A DNA stretch of 64,000 nt from Pseudomonadota bacterium (GCA_025351005.1 JANXWS010000062.1:1-64000); one strand, 5' to 3'; counted from the stretch's first letter, positions 8,124 to 16,578 are shown. Notes: generated by a model not told the origin, from the letters alone. Program-made: numbers and translations.

Positions 8124-8837
8124 ATGAGTTCCCGGACCGCCCAGTCGCTGCCGGACCCGCTGCCGGAGGATCCGCTGCAGACCGCCGAGACCTGGCTCCA
8201 GCAGGGTTTCGACGAGGCCGTGCAGCCGAACCCCAACGCGATGACGCTCGCGACGGTGGGCGCCGGCGGCCATCCGTCGGCGCGCATCGTGCTCTGCAAG
8301 GACATCGTGCTGCCGCAGGGCTACCTGCTGTTCTTCACCAACTACGAGTCGCGCAAGGGCGCCGAGATGGCAGAGCACGCGCGGGTCGCGGCGGTGCTGC
8401 ACTGGGACGCGCTGCACCGCCAGGTGCGGATCGAGGGCGTCGTCGTCAGGTCGCCGCCGCGCGAGAGCGACGACTACTTCGCCTCCCGCCCCTGGCAGAG
8501 CCGTCTTGGCGCCTGGGCGAGCGAACAGAGCCGCCCGGTCGGAAGCCGCCAGCAGCTGATCGAGCAGCTGAGGACCGCCGGCCGCCGCTTCCGCACGCCG
8601 CCCGTAGGTCCGGACGCAGACGACGCCGACGACTCCGACGAGTCGCCGGCCGGCGTCACGGTGCCGCGCCCGCCGCACTGGGGCGGTTATCGGCTGTGGG
8701 CGGACGCGGTCGAGCTCTGGGTCGAGGGCAAGTACCGGATTCACGATCGTGCGCGCTGGACCCGGTCGCTGACCCCGGTCGGCGACGGTCACCTTTTCCA
8801 GGCCACCGCGTGGCGCGCCGAGCGACTGCAGCCGTAG
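8124..8837 (+). CDS. pdxH: Pyridoxine/pyridoxamine 5'-phosphate oxidase
   Basis: FMN-dependent oxidation of PNP or PMP to pyridoxal 5'-phosphate in vitamin B6 synthesis and salvage. The 237 residues show the flavin-split-barrel fold: NAMTLATV, ARIVLCKD, LLFFTNYESRKG, the LHWDALHRQVRIEG core, the SRLGAWASEQS phosphate-binding segment and the terminal ELWVEGKYRIHDRARW motif. It is somewhat longer than E. coli PdxH (218) because of an acidic insertion (DADDADDSDES, about residues 163-173) before the PPHWGGYRL motif. The 5' end looks leaderless. The 3' end is overlapped by the proposed start of the BtuD-type ATPase. Confidence 0.95.
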   Translation: MSSRTAQSLPDPLPEDPLQTAETWLQQGFDEAVQPNPNAMTLATVGAGGHPSARIVLCKDIVLPQGYLLFFTNYESRKGAEMAEHARVAAVLHWDALHRQVRIEGVVVRSPPRESDDYFASRPWQSRLGAWASEQSRPVGSRQQLIEQLRTAGRRFRTPPVGPDADDADDSDESPAGVTVPRPPHWGGYRLWADAVELWVEGKYRIHDRARWTRSLTPVGDGHLFQATAWRAERLQP

Positions 8838-9613
8838 CAGCGCAGCCTCTCGAGCTGCTCGGCGCGCGCGCGCTCGACGTCGCGGTGCCGGGCCGCCGCC
8901 TCGTGGAGGCGCTCACGTTCTCGGTAAATGCCGGCGTGTTCCTCGGCGTGCTCGGCCCGAACGGCGCCGGCAAGTCGCTGACCCTGCACACGCTCGCGGG
9001 GCTCCGGGCCCCGGCCGCGGGTTCGGTGCGGCTCTGCGGCCGCGGCCAGGCCGACTGGCCGCGGCGCGAGCGCGCCCGGCGGCTCGGCCTGCTCACCCAG
9101 GTCAGCGAGGACCCGTTTCCGGGCACCGTGCTGGATGCCGTGCTGGTCGGGCGCCACCCGCACGTCGAAGCCTGGCAGTGGGAAAGCGCCGCCGACGTCG
9201 AGGTCGCGCGTGCCTCGCTCGCCGCCTGCGACCTGGCCGGCCTGGAGGAGCGCGCGATCGATACGCTATCCGGCGGCGAGCGCAGGCGCGTGGCGCTCGC
9301 CGCGGTGCTGGCGCAAGACCCGGACGTGATGCTGCTCGACGAGCCGCACAACCACCTGGACCCGCACCACCAGTTCGACGTGCTGCGCCTGTTGCGGGCG
9401 CGTGCCGACAGCGGGCGCTGCGTGGTCGCGACCCTGCACGAGCCGTCGCTCGCGGCGCGCTTCGCGGACCAGGTGCTGCTGCTGTACGGCGACGGCCGCT
9501 GGGCCTGTGGCGCGACCGCGCAGACGCTGACCGCGGCGTCCCTGTCGGCGATCTACCGCGTGCAGATGACCGAGGTTACCGTCACGGGGCGGCGACTGTT
9601 CCTCGGCGACTGA
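8810..9613 (+). CDS. btuD: ABC transporter ATP-binding protein, BtuD/FepC type
   Basis: Cytoplasmic ATPase powering a cobalamin or siderophore importer. Motifs in order: Walker A GPNGAGKS, Q-loop near LLTQVSEDPFPGT, signature LSGGERRR, Walker B VMLLDEP followed by HNHLD, and the switch His in ATLHEP. The start is uncertain: the frame is open from 8696 and this GTG overlaps the last 28 nt of pdxH; a later GTG at 8885 would remove the first beta strand. The permease partner is most likely the BtuC-type gene 5 kb upstream. It converges on the Kef gene, overlapping its 3' end by 32 nt. B12 specificity is inferred from context. Confidence 0.8.
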   Translation: MARRATAAVAAQPLELLGARALDVAVPGRRLVEALTFSVNAGVFLGVLGPNGAGKSLTLHTLAGLRAPAAGSVRLCGRGQADWPRRERARRLGLLTQVSEDPFPGTVLDAVLVGRHPHVEAWQWESAADVEVARASLAACDLAGLEERAIDTLSGGERRRVALAAVLAQDPDVMLLDEPHNHLDPHHQFDVLRLLRARADSGRCVVATLHEPSLAARFADQVLLLYGDGRWACGATAQTLTAASLSAIYRVQMTEVTVTGRRLFLGD

Positions 9614-11393
9614 GCGGCGCCTCGGCCGGCTGCTCGCGCTCGTCGGCGCGAAAGAGTTCCTCGAGCTGCAGCGCCGATTCGCGCGCCGCGGCCATGAGCT
9701 TGACCTCGTCGTCCTTGACCGCGTGCTGCGCCAGCAGCGTGCGCTCGTCGAGTTCCCGGAACGTCTTGATGCTGGCACGCGCCTCGGCGGGGGGTACGCC
9801 GAGCGCGATCAGCGCGTCGCGCGCGACCTCGAGGCTGCTCGCGAGCGTCTCGCGGAACACCGCCGTGATGCCGAGGTCGAGCAGCCGGAACGCCTGCTGG
9901 CGATTGCGGGCCCTGGCGATGATCCGCAGCCGCGGGAAGTGGCGCTTGGCGAGCTCGGCCGTGCGCAGCGACGCCTCCACGTCGTCGATCGCGATCACCA
10001 GCACCTCCGCGCGCGCCGCGCCCGCCGCGTGCAGCAGCTCGAGCCGCGAGGCGTCGCCGTAGTAGAGCTTGTTGCCGAAGCGGCGCACGAAGTCGACCTG
10101 CGCCTGGCTGATCTCGAGCGCCGTGAAGCGGATGCGCTTGGCGCGCAGCACGCGGCCGACGATCTGGCCGAAGCGGCCGAAGCCCGCGATGATGACCCGC
10201 GGCTCGTCGGCGTCGGGGCTGTCGTACGGGGCCGGCGCCGCCTTCGGCGCGAGCCACGACTCGAGCCGCGCGTGTGCGCTGATTAGCAGCGGCGTCAAAA
10301 TCATCGACAGCGTCACCACGATCACGAGCACCTCGACGGTCTCCGGGTCGAGCAGCCGGCGGCCGCCCGCGAGCGCGAGCAGCACGAACGCGAACTCCCC
10401 GCCGGCCGCGATCTCGGTCGCGAAGCGCCGCGCCTGCGCGCCGCCGATGCCGGCGAGGCGCGCGACGCCCCAGCCGGCCGCGGCCTTGAGCGCGAGCAGG
10501 AGGCCGAGCAGCAGCAGTACCTGCAGCGGACGCTCGACGACCGTGCCCAGGCGCGCGGACATGCCGGTGACGATGAAGAAGAGCCCGAGCAGCAGCCCCT
10601 TGAACGGCTCGATGTCGGCCTCGAGCTCGTGTCGGTACTCGGAGTCGGCGAGCAGCACGCCCGCGACGAACGCGCCGAACGCCATCGAAAGCCCGGTCGC
10701 GCCGAAGAGGAGCGCGCTGCCGACGACGACCAGCAGCGCCGTCGCCGTGAACGTCTCGCGCACCCGGGTCGCAGCGACGATCCGGAGCAGTGGGCCGAGC
10801 GCGTAGCGCCCGCCGAGCACCGCGACCGTCACCGCGCCGAGCGCCGGCAGCAGGCCACGGAGATCGAGCCGGCCGGCGCCGCCCGCGGCCGCGGCGAGCG
10901 GCAGGCCCGCGAGCGCCAGCATCGCGGCGATGTCCTGGAAGAGCAGCGTGCCGAACGCCGCGCGCGCGTGGTGGGCCTTCAGCTCCTCGCGCTCGGCCAA
11001 CACCTGCAGCACGAGCGCGGTCGAGGAGAGCGACAGCGCGAATCCGATCAGCAGCGCGCTCCGGGGCGGCTGGCCGAGCAGCCAGGCGGCGAGCCCGAGC
11101 AGCGCGGTCGAAACGAGCACCTGCGGGAGACCGACGCCGAACACGACCTTGCGCATCGCAACGAGGCGCGAGGGCTGCAGCTCGAGCCCGATCACGAACA
11201 GCAGCAGCACGACCCCGAACTCGGCGAGCTGGAGCATCCGGTCGACGTCGGTGACGAGGCCGAGGCCGGAGGGGCCGACGACCATGCCGGCCGCGAGGTA
11301 GCCGAGCACGGCGCCGAGGCGCAGGCGGCGAAAGAGCGGCACCGCGATCACCGCGGCGGCGAGAAAGAGCGCGATCTGCGCGGTCAGGCCCAC
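9582..11393 (-). CDS. Kef-type K+/H+ antiporter (CPA2 family) with RCK domain
   Basis: Predicted cation/proton antiporter of the inner membrane. Residues 1-380 hold about 12 hydrophobic helices with the CPA2 signatures GYLAAGMVVGPSGLG, GLELQPSRL and LLFQDIAAM. A TrkA-N/RCK nucleotide-binding domain follows (PRVIIAGFGRFGQIVGRVL, GxGxxG), and the C-terminal 80 residues are Ala/Glu/Arg rich. The GTG start lies 7 nt after the stop codon of the hisN-like gene, with GAGGA before it, so the pair is probably cotranscribed. The glutathione-gated KefB/KefC systems have this architecture, but the KefF/KefG partner is absent, so gating is unknown. Confidence 0.88.
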   Translation of the reverse strand: MGLTAQIALFLAAAVIAVPLFRRLRLGAVLGYLAAGMVVGPSGLGLVTDVDRMLQLAEFGVVLLLFVIGLELQPSRLVAMRKVVFGVGLPQVLVSTALLGLAAWLLGQPPRSALLIGFALSLSSTALVLQVLAEREELKAHHARAAFGTLLFQDIAAMLALAGLPLAAAAGGAGRLDLRGLLPALGAVTVAVLGGRYALGPLLRIVAATRVRETFTATALLVVVGSALLFGATGLSMAFGAFVAGVLLADSEYRHELEADIEPFKGLLLGLFFIVTGMSARLGTVVERPLQVLLLLGLLLALKAAAGWGVARLAGIGGAQARRFATEIAAGGEFAFVLLALAGGRRLLDPETVEVLVIVVTLSMILTPLLISAHARLESWLAPKAAPAPYDSPDADEPRVIIAGFGRFGQIVGRVLRAKRIRFTALEISQAQVDFVRRFGNKLYYGDASRLELLHAAGAARAEVLVIAIDDVEASLRTAELAKRHFPRLRIIARARNRQQAFRLLDLGITAVFRETLASSLEVARDALIALGVPPAEARASIKTFRELDERTLLAQHAVKDDEVKLMAAARESALQLEELFRADEREQPAEAPLSRRGTVAAP

Positions 11394-11400
11394 ACGATCC

Positions 11401-12162
11401 TCAGCCGAGCGCCGCGAGCAGCGGCTCGTGCAGGGCACCGTTGGTCGCGAGCACGCTCGTGGTGCCCTGGCCGAGTGCAGCGCCGTCGAGCGCCGTGAAG
11501 CGCCCGCCGGCCTCCTCGACGATGGTCGCGACCGCGGCGATGTCGAGGATGGAGACGTCCGACTCGATCACCGCGTCGATCTTGCCGGCCGCGAGCAGGT
11601 GGTAGTGCAGGAAGTCGCCGTAGCCGCGGATGCGGTCGAGCCTGCGGACCACCCCGCCGAGTCGCGCCCAGCCCGGGCCCGCGGCCAGGCTCCTCAGGTT
11701 GCCGGTGGAGAGCGCCGCGTTCTCGATGCTGGCGACCTGGCTCACCGCGAGGCGGCGGCCGTTCAGCCATGCGCCCTGGCCGCGCTCGGCCCAGGCGAGC
11801 TCGCCGTAGAGCGGCGCCGAGGAGACGCCGAGCTGGAGCGCGCCGCTTCGCCAGAGCGCGATCTGGGTCGAGAACATCGGGTACTCGCGCACGAACGCCT
11901 TGGTGCCATCGATCGGGTCGACGAGCCAGAGCGCGTCATCACCGCCCTCCCGGCCGGTCTCCTCGCCGAAAAACCCGTAGCCCGGCAGGCGCGCCTCGAG
12001 CAGCTCCCGGATTGCCAGCTCGGCGCGCAGGTCCGCATCGGTGACCGGCGTCCGGTCTTCCTTCTGGCGCACCGCGAGGTTCCGGCCATAGCACTCGCGG
12101 ATCACGCGGGCCGCCGCTTCGGCCGCCTCGAGCGCGGCGGCGAGTTCAGGGCTCGAGGTCAT
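11401..12162 (-). CDS. Inositol-monophosphatase family phosphatase, histidinol-phosphatase (HisN) like
   Basis: Mg2+-dependent phosphatase of the IMPase superfamily, 253 residues. Metal ligands are in GEETG (66-70) and DPIDGTKAF (82-90), and the third motif reads SILDIAAV in place of WDxAA. The Leu instead of Trp and the KAF (not TNF) after DPIDGT resemble HisN-type histidinol-phosphate phosphatases more than SuhB or CysQ, so a role in histidine synthesis is the best guess. No other his gene is nearby. The Shine-Dalgarno region is poor, and a promoter with a consensus -35 places the transcription start at the ATG. The Kef antiporter follows directly. Confidence 0.82.
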   Translation of the reverse strand: MTSSPELAAALEAAEAAARVIRECYGRNLAVRQKEDRTPVTDADLRAELAIRELLEARLPGYGFFGEETGREGGDDALWLVDPIDGTKAFVREYPMFSTQIALWRSGALQLGVSSAPLYGELAWAERGQGAWLNGRRLAVSQVASIENAALSTGNLRSLAAGPGWARLGGVVRRLDRIRGYGDFLHYHLLAAGKIDAVIESDVSILDIAAVATIVEEAGGRFTALDGAALGQGTTSVLATNGALHEPLLAALG

Positions 12163-12167
12163 GGTCC

Positions 12168-12196
12168 TTTATGCGAAGCGCCGCCCCCGCTGTCAA
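12168..12196 (-). promoter_or_regulatory. Predicted leaderless promoter of the hisN-like gene
   Basis: On the minus strand TTGACA (12196-12191), a 17-nt spacer, CATAAA (12173-12168), then five nt to the ATG at 12162. The -35 is a perfect consensus and forms one arm of the palindrome TGTCAA-ATGC-TTGACA whose other arm is the -35 of btuB. Confidence 0.6.
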
Positions 12197-12200
12197 ATGC

Positions 12201-12229
12201 TTGACAGTGCCGGGCCCGCTCTGCAGGAT
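12201..12229 (+). promoter_or_regulatory. Predicted promoter of the cobalamin riboswitch-btuB transcript
   Basis: TTGACA (12201-12206), a 17-nt spacer and CAGGAT (12224-12229) predict a transcription start near 12236, a few nt before the first conserved riboswitch bases. The -35 is consensus; the -10 is weak but typical of high-GC genomes. Confidence 0.55.
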
Positions 12230-12240
12230 TCCGCGCGTCA

Positions 12241-12478
12241 GGTTCCCCGGGCGCGCTCGCGCGGCCGGGGTGAAACGGGAAGTCGGTGCCGCCGGTCGTG
12301 CACAACACGACGGCCATGCCGACGCTGCCCCCGCAACGGTAGCCGAGTCGAGGGTTGGTCCGCCGCGCCACGCGGCAGCCACTGCACGACGCCGGGGTCG
12401 CCCGGCGCCTGCGGGAAGGCGATCAACCCTGGTCACCGCGAGGTGATCTGCTCGGGAGTCCGGAGACCGGCCTGGCAC
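12241..12478 (+). promoter_or_regulatory. Cobalamin (B12) riboswitch
   Basis: All conserved blocks of the AdoCbl riboswitch appear in order: GGTTCCCC at the 5' edge, GGGGTGAAACGGGAAGTCGG (P3/J3-4 region), GCCGACGCTGCCCCCGCAAC, GCCACTGC, GCGGGAAGGC, and the B12 box AGTCCGGAGACCGGCCTG at 12458-12475. It lies 116 nt upstream of the btuB ATG. The segment between holds a GTTCC/GGAAC hairpin that could be the expression platform. Binding of adenosylcobalamin should reduce btuB (and probably pduO) expression. The fold was read by eye, not modelled. Confidence 0.95.
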
Positions 12479-12593
12479 TCGTTCCCGCAGCGCGGAGGGC
12501 GCAGCGCACCGTGTTCCGTCCGGAACCCGGCGCCGTTCCCGAAGCCGCGGGTGTTGCACCCGATCCATGCGGGCGAGCATGGAGGAGACCCCC

Positions 12594-14444
12594 ATGACCC
12601 GACTCCCGTTCCTGGGCGCGGCGTTCGTCGCCGCCACGCTCGGCGCGCCGGCGGCTGCCGCCGTCGACACCACCGCCCGACCCGATCAGTTCGTCGTCGT
12701 GACCGCGAGCCGCGAGCCCGAGACCCGGTTCGAGGCGCTGGTGCCGGTCACGGTCATCGACCGCGACGCGATCGAGCGCTCGCTCGCGGCCGACGTCGGC
12801 GACCTGCTGCGCTTCGAGGCCGGCATCGACGTCGCGAAGAGCGGCGGCCCGGGGCAGCCGACCTCGATCTTCATGCGCGGCACGAACTCGAACCAGACGA
12901 TCGTGCTGCTCGACGGCGTGCGCATAAACCCGGGCACCAAGGGCGAGGCCGCGATCCAGAACGTCGCGCCCGAGCTCGTCGACCACATCGAGATCGTCAA
13001 GGGGCCGCGCTCCTCGCTTTACGGCACCGACGCGATCGGCGGCGTCATCAACATCATCACGCGTCATCCGGAGGGCGCTGGCCTCGATGCGATGCTCGGC
13101 TACGGCCGCTACGACACGCGCCAGGGCAGCGTCGCCGGCTACTACGGCGAGGGCACCGGCTCGGTCTCGGCCGCCGTCAACTGGCTCGAGTCGGCGGGCT
13201 TCCCGACGCAGGTCGGCGATCCCTCCGCGCGCGGCTTCCGCGACCTGTCGGCGACGCTTGCCGGGCGCACCGAGCTCGGCGCCGTGGAGCTCGGCGCCCG
13301 GCTGTGGCGCGCGAGCGGCCACGCCGAGTACTACGACCAGTACTCGACGCCGGTCGACCAGGACGGGGCCTTCGTCGATTCGACCTTCGCGGTCGACGTC
13401 GGCGGGCGATTGACCGAGCGCCTGCGCACGCGCCTGTTGCTGTCGCAGGCGGTCGACGACCTGCGCCAGCGCGAGCCCGACCCGTACGCAACGCCGATCG
13501 CCACCGATTACGCGATCACCCGCCGCGACGCGGCCGACTGGCAGAACAGCCTCGACCTTGGCGCGCAGCAGCTGACCTTCGGCGGGCTGCTGACGCGCGA
13601 GAACGCCCGTTCGCTGGTGTTCGGCACGAGCTTCGACGTCGACACCCGCTCGGATACCTGGTACGCCGAGGACCGCGTCACGCTCGGCCGGCACCGCTTC
13701 ACGGGCGCGTTCGGCTATACGCGGCACCAGACCTTCGGCGACCACAGCACCTGGAACGCCGAGTACGGCTTTGCGCCGACGAAGGCGACGCTGCTGACGG
13801 CGAGCTGGGGTACGGCGTTCCGCGCGCCCGACACCACCGACCTGTACGGCTTCGGCGGCAACCCGGCGCTCCGCCCCGAGAGCTCGCGCAACGTCGAGCT
13901 CGGGTTTCGCTGGCGGATCGCGCCGCACCTGAGCGTCGCGCTCGCCGCCTTCGACAACAAGGTCGACGAGCTGATCGAGGTGATCCCGCAGCCGACGCCC
14001 GCCGACCCGTTCGCCTACACCGCGGAGAACGTCGACCGAGCCCGCATCCGCGGCGTCGAGGCGAGCGGTGAGTACGTCGATGCCGACTGGACCGCGCGCC
14101 TCGAGGGCAGCCGCCAGCAGCCGCTCGACCGCATCGACGGTTCGCGCCTGCTGCGCCGGGCGCGCGCGAGCGCGACGCTGTCGCTCGCGCGCCGGCTCGG
14201 GTTCCAGCAGCTCGGGCTCGACCTGCAGGCGAACGGCGACCGTGCCGACATCGACAACAACGGCAACGCGGTCCGGGACGCGGGCTACCTGCTCGTCAAC
14301 CTGAACTGGCGCGCGACGCTCGGCGGCGGGCTCGTGGCCCAGCTCAGGCTTGAGAACGCGCTCGACAAGCGCTATGAGGTGGTGAGCGGCTACTACACGC
14401 CGCGCCGCAGCCTGTTCGGCGCGCTGCGCTACGGATTTCACTGA
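12594..14444 (+). CDS. btuB: TonB-dependent vitamin B12 receptor BtuB
   Basis: Outer-membrane cobalamin receptor energised by TonB. The 616-residue precursor has a signal peptide (1-22), a TonB-box-like stretch near QFVVVTAS, a plug domain (about 40-150, with VPVTVIDRDAIER, DLLRFEAGIDVAKSGGPGQP, FMRGTNSNQTIVLLDGVR and VEIVKGP-like HIEIVKGPRSSLYGTDAIGG), then a beta barrel ending in an aromatic C-terminus. The ATG is preceded by GGAGGAG at normal spacing; an in-frame ATG 27 nt earlier lacks one. The riboswitch directly upstream makes the B12 assignment firm. The TonB/ExbB/ExbD serving it are not identified in the window. Confidence 0.95.
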   Translation: MTRLPFLGAAFVAATLGAPAAAAVDTTARPDQFVVVTASREPETRFEALVPVTVIDRDAIERSLAADVGDLLRFEAGIDVAKSGGPGQPTSIFMRGTNSNQTIVLLDGVRINPGTKGEAAIQNVAPELVDHIEIVKGPRSSLYGTDAIGGVINIITRHPEGAGLDAMLGYGRYDTRQGSVAGYYGEGTGSVSAAVNWLESAGFPTQVGDPSARGFRDLSATLAGRTELGAVELGARLWRASGHAEYYDQYSTPVDQDGAFVDSTFAVDVGGRLTERLRTRLLLSQAVDDLRQREPDPYATPIATDYAITRRDAADWQNSLDLGAQQLTFGGLLTRENARSLVFGTSFDVDTRSDTWYAEDRVTLGRHRFTGAFGYTRHQTFGDHSTWNAEYGFAPTKATLLTASWGTAFRAPDTTDLYGFGGNPALRPESSRNVELGFRWRIAPHLSVALAAFDNKVDELIEVIPQPTPADPFAYTAENVDRARIRGVEASGEYVDADWTARLEGSRQQPLDRIDGSRLLRRARASATLSLARRLGFQQLGLDLQANGDRADIDNNGNAVRDAGYLLVNLNWRATLGGGLVAQLRLENALDKRYEVVSGYYTPRRSLFGALRYGFH

Positions 14445-14472
14445 GCGCCCGCCGGGCGTCGGGAGCGAGGCC

Positions 14473-15027
14473 ATGGGCAACCGTCTGAGCCGCATCTACA
14501 CCCGCACCGGCGACGACGGCACCACCGGGCTCGGCGACGGCACGCGCGCCGAGAAGGATGCGCCGCGCGTCGAGGCCTACGGCACCGTCGACGAGGCGAA
14601 CTGCGCCGTCGGGCTCGCGCTCGCGACGCCTGCGCTGCCGGCAGCGGTGCGCGCCTGCCTGACGGAGATCCAGCATGACCTGTTCGACGTGGGTGCAGAG
14701 CTCTGCATCCCGGGCCACCGGGTCGTCAGCGACGCCTGGGTGACCAGGCTCGAGCAGGAGCTCGACGGCTTCAACGCGGCGCTGCCGCCGCTCAAGGAGT
14801 TCATCCTGCCGGGCGGAGGGCCAGCGGCCGCGGCCTGTCACCTCGCGCGCACGGTGGTGCGGCGCGCCGAGCGCCGGGTGCGCACCCTCGCCCGCGCGGA
14901 GCCCGTCGCGGGGGAAGTGCAGCGATACCTCAACCGGCTGTCGGACCTGCTGTTCGTGATCGCGCGCGTGCTGGCGCGCCACGAACAGGGGACCGAGGTG
15001 CTGTGGCGCCGCGGTCGCAGCGCCTGA
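14473..15027 (+). CDS. pduO: PduO-type ATP:cob(I)alamin adenosyltransferase
   Basis: Transfers adenosyl from ATP to cob(I)alamin, making adenosylcobalamin. The 184 residues carry the family motifs YTRTGDDGTTGLGDGTR (ATP loop), KDAPRVEAYGTVDEANCAVG, LFDVGAELCIPG, FILPGGGPAAAACHLART and VRRAERRVRTLA. It starts 28 nt after btuB with a GAGG ribosome site, so it is probably under the same riboswitch. The product is the cofactor needed by NrdJ elsewhere in the window. The alternative name cobO/MMAB-type applies to the same enzyme class; a CobA-type enzyme is excluded by the motifs. Confidence 0.95.
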   Translation: MGNRLSRIYTRTGDDGTTGLGDGTRAEKDAPRVEAYGTVDEANCAVGLALATPALPAAVRACLTEIQHDLFDVGAELCIPGHRVVSDAWVTRLEQELDGFNAALPPLKEFILPGGGPAAAACHLARTVVRRAERRVRTLARAEPVAGEVQRYLNRLSDLLFVIARVLARHEQGTEVLWRRGRSA

Positions 15028-15036
15028 AGGCCAGGC

Positions 15037-15555
15037 TCAGCGCCAGCGCGAGTCGTCGACCGAGGTCACCGCCATCGTGATGCGCTGGCCGACTTCGGTG
15101 GCGAGCAGCCGAGCGTCGTAGGCGATGTCGTCGGTGAGCTTCAGGTCCGCGCCCTCGGCCGCCCGCTCGTTCAACGGCATCACCATGTTGTCGTCGCCGT
15201 ACTCGACGCGCCAGTCGGCGACGCCGGAGGCGCCAGGCGCGAAGGTGATCGAGCCGTCGAAGCGGTGAAACGCCGGCACCGGCCACTGCGAGCGGTCGAA
15301 GCCCGCGAGCGCGTCCAGCAGCTGCCACTCGCCGCGATGCAGCGGCGCATCCTTGAAGCGGCAGACAAACACCGCGTGCTGCGCACCGAGGCCGTTCAGC
15401 CAGCCTGCATCGGGCGCGGTGCTGCGGCGCGGCCCGAAGAAGTAGCCGAGCAGCACGCCGCCGCGCTTCGGCGCGCGCGCGATCAGGCCGACGGCGAACT
15501 GGCCGCGCTCGACCGGCAGCAGAAAGAACTGGCCTTCACGATACTCGAACGCCAT
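15037..15555 (-). CDS. Imm26-like domain protein
   Basis: 172 residues, cytoplasmic, no signal or membrane segment. The N-terminal half (YREGQFFLLPVERGQFAVGL, then GVLLGYFFGP) resembles the Imm26 immunity-protein fold found in polymorphic toxin loci; I base this on pattern memory only. The C-terminal half (FHRFDGSITF, WRVEYGDDNMV, RITMAVTSVDDSRW) has no motif I know. Many residues of the longer open frame upstream are dropped because homology-like sequence starts at this ATG. No toxin gene is adjacent; neighbours are pduO and ampE. It could also be a free-standing housekeeping member of the family. Confidence 0.6.
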   Translation of the reverse strand: MAFEYREGQFFLLPVERGQFAVGLIARAPKRGGVLLGYFFGPRRSTAPDAGWLNGLGAQHAVFVCRFKDAPLHRGEWQLLDALAGFDRSQWPVPAFHRFDGSITFAPGASGVADWRVEYGDDNMVMPLNERAAEGADLKLTDDIAYDARLLATEVGQRITMAVTSVDDSRWR

Positions 15556-15690
15556 GCAGTGCCCCGTCGGCGGGCGGATGCGGGGCCGGTCACCGGCCGC
15601 CGCCGGCGGGCGGTGGACAGCCACCGCAGCCTCGCTCGTCGTCCCCCAATTCTAGCGCAGTTGGGCGCGCGCTCGCCGCACTGCCGGCCG

Positions 15691-16578
15691 TCAGGCGAGC
15701 CAGCGCAGCAGCGTCAGCAGCGCCAGAGCCACGATCCAGACATAAAGTGCCGCGTCGACGAGCGCGAGCGCGGCAGCGGCGCGCGGGCCGTCGCCCGGCG
15801 CCGCCCCCCAGCCCGCCGCGAGCGCGCCCTTGCCCGCGTGCACCAGCAGCCGGTCGTTGGCGTCGAAGAAGAAGTCCTTCTCCTCCCGCAGGTAGGTGCG
15901 CCAGCCGCTGAACGCCTCGTCGAAGCTGCCGGCGACGCCGTAGGCGAGCGCGAGCAGGCGCGCCGGCAGGAACGCGATGCAGCCGTGCAGCCGCTGGCAG
16001 ATGTCGCTGACGGTCTGCGCCTCGGCCGGGGCATCGGCGCGCTCGGCGCGCTCGATCGCCTCGCGCCGCAGCAGGTCCGTGACCCGGAACGTCAGCGCCC
16101 CGGACGGACCGGCGAGCGCGAACCAGAAGAGCACGCCGAAGAGGCGGTTGTTGGCCTGCACGAACACCGCCTCGGCCACCGACGGCAGGCCCGGCCCGCG
16201 GCGCTGGCCGGCGTCGTGGCCGAGCAGATCGGCGCCGAGCCGCAGGGTCTCGGCGGCGTCGCCGCGCGCTGCCGCCGCGCAATAGTCGTTGACCTCGCGG
16301 CGGAGATCGCGGGGCCCCAGCGAGAAGACGAGCACGAGCGTCGCGCCCAGCAGGTACAGCAGGCCGTAGCCCCGCTGCAGGGAGGTCAGCAGCAGCACCG
16401 CGAGCCCCGGCACGAGCGCGCAAGCAGCGGCGCGCGCGAGCCCGGAGTCCGTGCCGCGCGCCACCAGCCGGAGTGCAGCGCGCACGTAGGCGAGCAGCCA
16501 GGATGGCTCGCGCAGCGCCCGCGGCACCGCGACCAGCCGCTCCCAGACAATGGCGGCGAGGAGTGCGACGAAGTTCAA
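15691..16578 (-). CDS. ampE: AmpE-like inner-membrane protein
   Basis: Polytopic membrane protein of 295 residues related to AmpE/CobD. AmpE is described as a membrane sensor/modulator in beta-lactamase regulation but its biochemistry is unclear. Visible are about four hydrophobic helices (residues 50-90 and 265-293 most evident) and family segments NDYCAAAARGD, VFVQANNRLFGVLFWF, LHGCIAFLPARLLALAYGVAGSFDEAF and the terminal LTLLRWLA. The start codon overlaps the ampD stop by four bases (ATGA type). The ampD-ampE pairing supports the name more than the sequence alone does. Confidence 0.82.
   Translation of the reverse strand: MNFVALLAAIVWERLVAVPRALREPSWLLAYVRAALRLVARGTDSGLARAAACALVPGLAVLLLTSLQRGYGLLYLLGATLVLVFSLGPRDLRREVNDYCAAAARGDAAETLRLGADLLGHDAGQRRGPGLPSVAEAVFVQANNRLFGVLFWFALAGPSGALTFRVTDLLRREAIERAERADAPAEAQTVSDICQRLHGCIAFLPARLLALAYGVAGSFDEAFSGWRTYLREEKDFFFDANDRLLVHAGKGALAAGWGAAPGDGPRAAAALALVDAALYVWIVALALLTLLRWLA

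Noticed and set aside
12423-14495. A 690-codon minus-strand open frame opposite btuB and the riboswitch
   Set aside because: No motif, and the plus strand holds a signal peptide, plug, barrel and riboswitch.
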